The notes under the pieces are model-generated. The model was not told the origin of the DNA. It ran no database searches and saw nothing but the letters and a program-made list of their open reading frames with translations. Shown piece by piece: positions 1-9,700 of a stretch of 34,504 nucleotides of DNA (positions are counted from its first letter, which is position 1; each line of letters begins with the position of its first letter). The translations under genes were made by a program, and so were the position numbers. The stretch spans positions 1 to 34,504 of the forward strand of contig CANRJD010000014.1 of assembly GCA_947630815.1 (NCBI GenBank), written 5' to 3'. This DNA comes from an uncultured Akkermansia sp. Its GTDB lineage: Bacteria > Verrucomicrobiota > Verrucomicrobiia > Verrucomicrobiales > Akkermansiaceae.

Positions 1-45
1 GAGCGCTCGCTCTTCCTCAGTTATGTTCTTGCTTTCTTCTTTCAT
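1..45 (-). CDS. 5' end of a leftward gene, truncated by window edge
   Basis: Reading leftward from an ATG at 43-45, the first 15 codons are M-K-E-E-S-K-N-I-T-E-E-E-R-A-L and the frame is open to the window edge. A near-perfect Shine-Dalgarno (AAAAAGGAGAACAA, at 46-59 on the reverse strand) sits at ideal spacing, which is what decides the start. The visible peptide is highly charged and too short to assign to a family. It is the only gene in the window with a canonical ribosome binding site. A TTGACA box (88-93, reverse strand) lies upstream, but I see no convincing -10 paired with it. Confidence 0.6.
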   Translation of the reverse strand, partial: MKEESKNITEEERAL

Positions 46-74
46 TTGTTCTCCTTTTTCTTTTGCTCTGCGTT

Positions 75-93
75 TTTGAAATACGTATGTCAA
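75..93 (-). promoter_or_regulatory. ATACGTAT-containing site upstream of the left-edge gene
   Basis: The 14 bases ATACGTATTTCAAA on the reverse strand (75-88) directly abut a TTGACA hexamer (88-93). The same 14 bases occur inside the large perfect palindrome at 669-693 in front of the autotransporter. A shared operator for the two transcription units is an inference; the repeated string is directly visible, but it is short and AT-rich. Confidence 0.35.
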
Positions 94-255
94 GCCTCAA
101 TTTGAAAATTCTTAGGGCTTCAGTCAATTTCGCTGGAGGCGCAGGTAAAAGATTTGGCGAGTTTTTAAGAATAGAGATATCCAACGTTGTGGACACCACA
201 TTATTTGTTTTGTATACGTTTCATGCCTGCATCAAAGGGTTCTATCTTCGCGGAG

Positions 256-573
256 TTAATTTTGGGTCGTGCGACCACAAGTTGGCAAATCCAAACCATT
301 AATGACTTTCTTTGTATGCATGCAAAGAGGACACCCGCACCGCGGGCAATTCGAAGCCAACTCTGAATTAACGTGCAGCTTGACAAGCATGCCCTCATCG
401 CACAAAATAGGGTCGTCGGCGCTCCACCCCATGCATTCATAGAATGACTTGATCATAGCACTATTCTGCAACGAGTGTTGCAGAGAGTGCAAGGTTGAAG
501 CGCCGATTTTATGCCTTATCCTTTCATAGTCTGAGTCAACGAATTTGCCGGAGTCCCAATTCTTATCCTTCAT
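256..573 (-). CDS. small cysteine-rich hypothetical protein
   Basis: A 105-residue ORF starting at the ATG at 571-573; an in-frame TTG two codons upstream is possible but less likely. The protein begins MKDKNWDSGKF and has a cluster N-C-P-R-C-G-C-P-L-C near residue 74, followed by a further C-G near the end, which looks like a zinc ribbon or knuckle. I do not recognise the family. No Shine-Dalgarno is visible; a weak TTGAAG / CAAATT pair could be a promoter. It might be a remnant of a longer gene, since the cysteine cluster lies only about 30 residues from the stop. Codon use does not settle whether it is real. Confidence 0.4.
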   Translation of the reverse strand: MKDKNWDSGKFVDSDYERIRHKIGASTLHSLQHSLQNSAMIKSFYECMGWSADDPILCDEGMLVKLHVNSELASNCPRCGCPLCMHTKKVINGLDLPTCGRTTQN

Positions 574-620
574 ATTCAATTTGTTAGGGGAGAAGACATC
601 TTCAACGGCGAAAAAATCAG

Positions 621-649
621 TTGTTTATACTTTTGTAAATATACATAAT
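621..649 (+). promoter_or_regulatory. candidate promoter for the autotransporter
   Basis: TTGTTT (621-626), 17 bases, then CATAAT (644-649). It would start transcription near 656, giving a leader of about 135 bases before the ATG at 793. The -10 box lies inside the inverted repeat 642-663. This is weaker than the other promoters in the window and is offered as a candidate only. Confidence 0.4.
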
Positions 650-663
650 CAACGAATTATGTA
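642..663. promoter_or_regulatory. inverted repeat, possible operator 1
   Basis: Perfect dyad TACATAAT-caacga-ATTATGTA: 8-base arms and a 6-base spacer. It overlaps the -10 of the candidate promoter and lies five bases before a second, longer dyad. Operator function is inferred from position only. Confidence 0.5.
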
Positions 664-668
664 TGCGT

Positions 669-693
669 GGATACGTATTTCAAATACGTATCC
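669..693. promoter_or_regulatory. 25-bp perfect palindrome, possible operator 2
   Basis: Two 12-base arms, GGATACGTATTT and AAATACGTATCC, around a single C. It falls just downstream of the predicted transcription start of the autotransporter, a classic place for a repressor site; in RNA it would form a strong hairpin in the leader. Part of it recurs at 75-88 in front of the left-edge gene. Confidence 0.55.
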
Positions 694-792
694 TCTTCAC
701 CGCGGAGCGGAATGAGTGATGCCTCTCCTAGCAGTGAGTTCTCGTCTCGCGGCACACTGGACGCTCCGAACAAGGAACTATTCTATTTTACC

Positions 793-3700
793 ATGAAACT
801 CCATTTACCAATCACATTGTTCACTGCCCTCATGGCGGTGATGACCACCCTGCAATCCCAAGCGAAATATACGCTGAATATAGGAGGAGAAGACGTGGAT
901 GTCACGCAGTGGTCGGGCGAACTTACTACGGAGGATTCACATATAAGTCCGTACGTATACAAGGATAAGGGGTCAAATTATTCTTACCTGCAGAAGGGAT
1001 CCAATGGCGATTTCCTTCCGCTTCAACTTCGAATTGAGAAGAAAGATGAAGAAGATACACAGACTTTGGTGAGATTTTATTGCACAAAGCAAAGTCCCAA
1101 TAGTTCCTTTTACATACTTGCCCCTCTCGAAGATCCGAGCAAAATTTATATAGGAGAAGGGTGCACTTTCGAATTTGCCGGCAACGGGTGCCACCTTGCC
1201 GTAGGAGTAGAGCAACATGCGCGTCATGACGGCGCTGCCGAGATTGACGTGTATGGAACACTACGCTCAATTCCCAATAATAAAGAGAATAGCTTCTATT
1301 CTAGTGGGAAAATTTTCATGGCAGACAATACGGGCTACACGGCCACCGGCAAAATTACCATACATAAGGGAGGGGTGCTTGATGGAGGGGGGGTCGGTCT
1401 TATGGAAGAGGGAGCCGACACAAGGAAAAGCTCATCGGACAGCTCCTCATGCTCCGCGTATGGGTTGGGTATAACCGTTTCCACCGCACAACGTGGAGGT
1501 ACGATGAACACCGAACTCACGGTGGAAGAAGGAGGGTTGATTTTCGCCCGCTCGCTAACGATTGGTAAGGTCGATTCTAATGGGGTGGGTTCAACAGCAA
1601 ATACAACATTAACGCTGGATGGAGGTCGATATTATGGGTATTGTAAGATCCAAAACGGTGACATCGATACAATAGGACAATGTGACGGTTCCGGTACAGC
1701 TAATACAACGATCATTGTCGAGAACGGTGGATCTTTCGAGGGAGGAAAGAGGACGCAGATATCCCAATTGTCCAACGCCTCAACAAAGGATGCAACATCA
1801 TCTCTCCAAATTCTCGTCACAGGTGGGGGAAGCCGGTTTACAAGCGATGGAACGATCGGAGAGTGTTCGGAGAACAGTCCAAACTACCCTTCAGGTGGCG
1901 TTGATCCTTACACGTTAACACTTCATGTAAACGTTGACATCCTCGCGGAGAAGGGAGCTTCATTCACATTTGGCGGCACGAGCCTGGGAACGCAATGTTA
2001 CAGCGTCACATCAGATAGTGCAAAGAACATGTCGATGGATCTTACGACAAGGATTGTTGTGCAGGATGCCAGCTTTGCCATCACAAATAACGGGGCCGTT
2101 ATCGGTACGCCGGATACGAAGCGTAAGGCAGGCAGCAATTATTCCACGACATTAGAGCTGCATGGAAATTCCACGCTTGATTTGTCGAATTATAAACCCA
2201 GCGGGGACAATGGCATATGGGGCGATGTTTTCATCGGCGGAGGTAGCATCAACATTGCTTCAGGAAAAGCGAACGACATCTTTAAGAAGAATGTCATCGT
2301 GTGTGTGACGGAGGGAGAGGGGCATGTCCTGAATTTCCAAGGTTTGGACGCCGGAAAAATCTCGCAGGAATTCAAGTACAAGGAATGGAATGCGGAGAGC
2401 AAGACGTGGTCAGAGGAGAAGACCCTCAAGGGCTTCTCTCTCGGTGTTGCCGGCGCGCGCCTCACGGGTTTGCAGGCAGGCACCACGCTCACACTGAAAG
2501 GGAATGAAGAGGAAGGATACAAGAATTCCATCACGGTGGGTACCGCCAGTGTTACAACGGAAAGCGGAGATTCCGGGGCCCTCATCGAGTTCAAGAATAA
2601 CAGTGGGGCGGTCAAATTGGAATCAGGTACAAAGATAACGCTTGATTTTGGTGGTGAACTACTTGGTGATGGTGCATTGAAGAATGCCGAGGATGGGGAG
2701 GTGGAAGTAGAAGTGTGGTTTACCAACGGCACCTTGACGCTGGGCGGTGGCAATGGAGAAGAGAGCGAATTCTTCGACATCGGAGATGGTTGGGGCCTTT
2801 ATGGTACCTCCGTGAAGCTTGAAGAAGGAACCGGCAAGTTGCTCATCACGGGTAATATTTACAATGTGTGGAAGTCGACGGAGCAGTTGGACGGCCCAAG
2901 CGAATCAGGCGTACGTGTCGGGAGTTTGGGCGCTGTGACGGAAAATTTCACCAAGGTTGTGATTGACGACAACACAGAGCTGAAATCTACGGTCGGCGGT
3001 ACTCTCAAGCAATTGGGAGGAGATTGCAACCTGCATATCACCGGGGAAGGGGAGGTCACCCTCGATAACTCGGAGATAACTGAATTCCCGAGTGCTCCAT
3101 CTGATTCCACATTCGAGGGGACTCTCACAACCGACGAAAACGTAAATCTCCGCAAGACCGGCGATGGAACGCTTACGCTGGGAGGAGGGCTGACAGCCGG
3201 TGGTGGTGTCACTGTAGCTGCCGGTGAACTTGTGCTGAAGGGTGCCGACAACACGGTTGCGGGAGCGCTCAGCATGGAAAAGGACGGGACGTTGCAAGTG
3301 GAACAGGCGCTCACCCTTTCCGGGGAAAGTGACTTAACCGTCGGCACACTCACCGGGAAAGGCACGATCACCGTGGCAGAAAGCGGTAGTTTAACTGTAG
3401 GGAACTCTAAAGTATTGGATAAAGGGCTATCCTTGCAGGTGGATGGCAGCTTAACGCTTTGTGGGGAGCAGCAGCGTGGTACGGAGGAAGGCGAGGGCGC
3501 CATCACCGGATCCGGCACTTTGATCGTTGATGAGGGCGGGCAATTGAGTACCGGTTCGTACCTGAATATGGAGGTCTCCGGGATTGATGTGAAGGGTACC
3601 CTGAGCCAGGAAGAAGGTGGTCAAATTGCTGCAAACGATATCGTTGTAGAAGAGGGAGGCAAGTACGAGCTTAAAGCCGGCACGATTACATCGAAGAGCG

Positions 3701-6700
3701 ATGGAACGCTGAGCCTGAATGTAGCGGGCGCCTTTGAGGTGAGCGGCGGCGAGGTTACCGGCGGCTCCATCACACTGAGCGGCAGCGCGAGCATGACGCA
3801 GAGCAACGGGACAATCAACGGCAGCTCCATCACATTGAACGGCGCGACCATGAAGCAGACAGGAGGCGAGATTATCGGCGGCACGTTGAAGCTGAGTGAT
3901 AACGCGACCCTGACACAGAGTGATGCTGGGACAATCGACGGCGTCTCCATCACATTGAGCGGCGCGGCCGTGGAGCAGACAGGAGGCGAGATTATTGGCG
4001 GCACGTTGAAGCTGAGCGATGGTGCAAGCCTGACGCAGAGTGATGCCGGGACAATCGACGGCGTCTCCATCACATTGGGTGGCGCGACCATGGAGCAGAC
4101 AGGGGGCGAGATTATCGGCGGCACGTTGAAGTTGAGCGATGGTGCACGCCTGACGCAGAGTGGCGCCGGGACAATCGACGGCGTCTCCATCACATTGAGC
4201 GGCAGCGCGACCATGAAGCAGACAGGAGGCGAGATTATCGGCGGCACGTTGAAGCTGAGTGATAACGCGACCCTGACACAGAGTGATGCTGGGACAATCG
4301 ACGGCGTCTCCATCACATTGAGCGGCGCGGCCGTGGAGCAGACAGGAGGCGAGATTATTGGCGGCACGTTGAAGCTGAGCGATGGTGCAAGCCTGACGCA
4401 GAGTGATGCCGGGACAATCGACGGCGTCTCCATCACATTGGGTGGCGCGACCATGGAGCAGACAGGGGGCGAGATTATCGGCGGCACGTTGAAGTTGAGC
4501 GATGGTGCAAGCCTGACGCAGAGTGGCGCCGGGACAATCGACGGCGTCTCCATCACATTGAGCGGCAGCGCGACCATGGAGCAGACAGGAGGCGAGATTA
4601 TCGGCGGCACGTTGAAGCTGAGTGATAACGCGACCCTGACACAGAGTGACGCCGGGACAATCGACGGCGTCTCCATCACATTGAGCGGCAGCGCGACCAT
4701 GGAGCAGACAGGAGGCGAGATTACCGGTGGCACGTTGAAGCTGAGCGATGGTGCAAGCATGAAGCAAAGTGATGCCGGGATAATCAACGGCAGCACCATC
4801 ACATTGAGCGGGGAGGGCACTAGCTTTGCCCAAGAGGGCGGAAGTATTGGTGAAGGTGCGACATTCTCGCTGAGCGATAGTGCGACCATGGAGCAGACAG
4901 GAGGCGAGATTACTGGTGGCACGTTGGATCTGAGTGGCGGCGCGACCATGACGCAGAGCAAGGGGACAATCAACGGCACCTCCGTCACATTGAGCGGGGA
5001 GGACACTAGCTACACCCAGACAGGTGGCACAATCAGCGGTGCGACCTTCACCCTGACGGAGGGAGCCAGCTTCACCCAGGCGGATGGGAGCATCGATGGA
5101 GGTGCGAAATTCTCGCTGAGCGATGGTGCAAGTCTGACGCAGAGTGACGGGACAATCAACGGCAGCTCCATCACATTGAACGGAAGCGAGGCCATGATGG
5201 AGCAGACAGGAGGTCAGATTATCGGCGGCACGTTGGAGCTGAGCGATGGTGCGACCCTGATGCAGAGCAGTGGGACAATCGACGGCGCCTCCATCACACT
5301 GAGCGGCAGCGCGACCATGAAGCAAGATGGAGGCCAGATTACTGGTGGCTCATTGGAGCTGAGCGGTGGTGCGACCATGACGCAGAGCAGCGGGACAATC
5401 GACGGCGCTTCCATCACACTGAGCGGCAGCGCGACCATGGAGCAGACAGGCGGCGAGATTAACGGTGGCACGTTGGAGCTGAGTGGCGGCGCGACCATGA
5501 CGAGCAACGGGACAATCAACAGTACCTCCGTCACATTGAGCGGGGAGCGCACTAACTTCACCCAGTCGGGTGGAAGTATTGGTGAAGGTGCAACATTCTC
5601 GCTGAGCGCCGGAGCAAAACTCACCCTCAGCGGTGGGAACATGAACGGCGCCGTCACCATGGAAGGGGAGGCAAGCAGCTACGACCTGGGCAATCAGGCC
5701 GCGAAAGGAAGCATCACCATGCAGAGTGGGAGCCTAGCAAATGCCGGGAACTATGCGGGTAGCTTAGCCATCCAGACCGGTGAAACGTACACCGGCGCGT
5801 TGGATCTGGGCGGAGTCGATGCCGCGTGCATCACCCAGGTTCAGATCGGGGCCTCCGGAACGGAACTGCACAACTTGAAGAGCGGCAGCACGCTCACCTT
5901 CGGGGAAGGGGATAATAAGATGGTGGTGGGAGAACAACATGTGTACCGCGAGGGACAAACCGAACCGGTGGGAGGAACGTTGGTGCAATTCCAGGATGGA
6001 AAAGGACAGATCGCCTTCGATGAAAATAGTGCGTTACGGTTGCATCTGGAGAGCGAGGTGCTGAAGGATCTCGAAGGGCAGCTGGAAATCCTCTTCACCA
6101 ACGGCAGCTTCAGCGGAATGCCGAAAGGAGGACAAAAGGAGCTGGAAGCGTGGTTGAAAGAGCACTTTGTGCTGGATGCAGGACTGGAGGATATCAAGGT
6201 GCTGCTGCATGATGCAGAAGGCGGACGCCTGATCCTCACGGGCAGCTCGTCGGGCATCTGGATCGCCTCGCGCAACGGACAAAACGTGGACGTGGCAGAT
6301 CTGTTGAACGACTACAGCCAAGTTATTGCGGACAAGGACCTGACCCTCACACTGCCGACCACGCAGGAAGAGACGCTCACTATCGTCAACCAGTTGTGGA
6401 ATGACGAAGAGACGCACGGCGACTTCATCGTGAAGGCAGAATCGGGAGCCACAGCCGGCCACACCGTACAGCTGCACAATGAGAATACCAATGGCGACAA
6501 TGGCCGCACAGACTTTTACGGGAATATTCGCGTAGAAGGAACAGGACTGGAAGCCGCGACCCTCGAAAAAACAGGAGATGCGGCGTTGAATGTGCACGGG
6601 AACTTGGAGAGCAGCGGCACCGTGCAGGTGAAAGAAGGTACCCTTGCTCTGGGTGGAACCGCCAACAGCATCGGAACACTTGCTATGAGCGGAGGCAAGT

Positions 6701-9700
6701 TGCAGGTGAACGGGACGTTGGCGTTGACCGGGAGAACGGAGATGAGCGAAGGGAGTAGCGGGAGCATAAGCGGCACAGGCAACGTGAAGCTCGGCAGCGG
6801 AGCGAGCCTGACCTTAGCCGGTGGAGTGAGCTATGAGGTGCAAAACACGCAACTCGATAACGGCGCTCAGATGAGTCAGAAGGGGGAGGTCGCGATCAAA
6901 GGCGGTGTCATCACACTGAGCGGGGAGGGCACTAGCTACACCCAATCGGGTGGCACAATCAGCGGTGCGACATTCTCGCTGGGCGATGGTGCAAACCTGA
7001 CGCAGAGCAAAGGAACAATCAGCGATGCCTCCATCACACTGAGCGACGGCGCGAGCATGAGACAAGATGGAGGTCAGATTACCGGTGGCACGTTGGAGCT
7101 GAGTGGCGGCGCGACCATGACGAGCAACGGGACAGTCAACGGCACTTCCGTCACATTGAGCGGGGAGGGCACTAGTTACACCCAGGCGGGTGAAAGTATT
7201 GGTGAAGGTGCGACATTCTCGTTGAGCGACGGAGCGACCCTCACTCTTCGCGGCGGGAGCATGAATGGCGCCGTCACCATGGAAGGGAAGACGAGCCGCT
7301 ACGACCTGGGCAATCAGGCTGCGAAAGGAAGCATCACCATGCAGGGTGGGAGCCTAGCAAATGCCGGGAATTATGCGGGTAGCTTAGCCATCCAGACCGG
7401 TGAAACGTACACCGGCGCGTTGGATCTGGGCGGAGTCGATGCCGCGTGCATCACCCAGGTTCAGATCGGGGCCTCCGGAACGGAACTGCACAACTTGAAG
7501 AGCGGCAGCACGCTCACCTTCAGGGCAGGAGATGAGATGGTTGTGGGCGAGCAACACGTCGTGTATCGCGGAGGGCAAACCGAATCGACGGGAGGAACGA
7601 TGGTGCAATTCCAGGAAGGAAAAGGACAGATCGCCTTCGATGAAAATAGTGCGTTACGGTTGCACCTGAAGAGCGAGGTGCTGAAGGGGCTCGAAGGGCA
7701 GTTGGAAATCCTCTTCACCAACGGCAGCTTCAGCGGGATGCCGGAAGGAGGACAAAAGGAGCTGGAAGCGTGGTTGGGAGAGCACTTTGTGCTGGATGCA
7801 GGACTGGAGGATATCAAGGTACTGCTGCTGAATGATGCAGAAGGCGGACGCCTGATCCTTACGGGCAGCTCATCGGGCATCTGGATCGTCTCGCGCAACG
7901 GACAAAACGTGGACGTGGCGGATCTGTTGAACCACTACAGCGCAGTTATTGCGGACAAGGATCTGACTCTCACACTGCCGACCACGCAGGAAGAGACGCT
8001 CACTATCGTCAACCAGTTGCGAAGTGACAAAGAGACGCACGGCGACTTCATCGTGAAGACAGAATCGGGAGCCACAGCCGGCCACACCATACAGCTGCAC
8101 AATTCGAACACCGACGGCGACAATGGCGGCACGGAATTCTACGGGAATATTCGCGTGGAAGGAACGGGATTGGAAGCCGCGACCCTCGAAAAAACAGGAG
8201 ATGCGGCGCTGAACGTGCACGGGAACGTGGAGAGCAGCGGCACCGTGCAGGTGAAAGAAGGCACCCTTGCTCTTTCGGGGGAGGCCAACAGCGTCGGAAC
8301 ACTCGCTATGAGCGGAGGCAAGTTGCAGGTGGACGGAACGTTGGCGTTAACCGGGACAACGGAGATGAGCGAAGGGAGTAGCGGGAGCATAAGCGGCGAG
8401 GGCAACGTGAAGCTTGGCAGCGGAGCGAGCCTGACCTTAGCCGGTGGAGTGAGCTATGAGGTGCAAAACACACAACTCGATAACGGCGCCCGGATGAATC
8501 AGAAGGGGGAGGTCGCGATCAAAGGCGGTGTCATCACACTGAGCGGGAAGGGCACTAGCTACGCCCAAGCAAGTGGTACAATCAGCGGTGCGACCTTCAC
8601 ACTGACGGAGGGAGCCAGCTTCGCCCAAGCGGGTGGGAGCATCGATGGAGGTGCGGCATTCTCGCTGAGCGATGGTGCAAACCTGACGCAGAGCAAAGGA
8701 GCAATCGACGGTGCCTCCATCACACTGAGCGGCAGCGCGAGCATGAGACAAGATGGAGGCCAGATTACCGGTGGCACGTTGGATCTGAGTGGCGGCGCGA
8801 CCATGACGCAGAGCAACGGGACAATCAACGGCACCTCCGTCACATTGAGCGGGGAGGGCACTAGTTACACCCAGGCAGGTGGAAGTATTGGTGAAGGCGC
8901 GAGATTCTCGCTGAGTGACGGAGCGAAACTCACCCTCAGCGGTGGGAGCATGAATGGCGCCGTCACCATGGAGGGGGAGACGAGCCGCTATGACCTAGGC
9001 AATCAGGCAGCGGAAGGAGACATCACCATGCACGGCGGGAACCTGGAAAATGCTGGGAGCTACGCGGGGAAACTGGACATTCAGACCAGTGACACGTACA
9101 CCGGCGCGTTGGATCTGGGCGGAGTGGACGCCGCGCGCATCACAAGCATCCAGCTGGCGGGCAAAGACACTTACCTCACGGGACTGAAGGAGGGGAGTAC
9201 CCTGACCCTGCATACCGGTGATAGCTTCAAGGCAACGGAGCAAAATGTATGGGTGGATGGAAAAGGCGGCCCCGAGGGCAAACAGGCTTTCTTCCAATTC
9301 GGGACAGCCGGGGCAGGTGAGGTCGGAACGGTCGGCGTCGTGGATGTGGCATCGGGGGCGCAAATCACCCTTAATTTTGCGGGACAGCAGATCGCGGAAG
9401 CCGTGGGAGAGGATGGCAGCATCACCCTTAAGGTCTGGATCACAAATGGGCAACTCGGCGGAGGGAAGACCGAAGATGCAGCCGGGACATGGGCAGGGGA
9501 GCACTTCGTGATAGGAACCGGTTGGGGGCTGAACGTGGAGAGCTACGATGCAGACCAGGGTCTGCTCGTGCTGAAAGGACAGAGTAACATCTGGGACGCC
9601 AGGGTGAACGGTGATCAGGTGGCCGGTCATGCCGAAGCCAACGCAAGCGAGCTCGATTTGGCAGAAAAGGTCATCATCGATGAAAATACAGTCGTCGCGG

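Noticed and set aside
667..792. Extended N-terminus of the autotransporter from a GTG at 667
   Set aside because: It would translate the palindrome and put the signal peptide internal; the ATG at 793 opens a standard signal sequence.
3451..5325. Long antisense open frames (624 and 461 residues) opposite the autotransporter repeats
   Set aside because: They arise because a repeated codon-biased unit has no stops in other frames; the proteins are low-complexity Cys/Ala/Pro repeats without start signals, mirroring the tandem DNA repeat.
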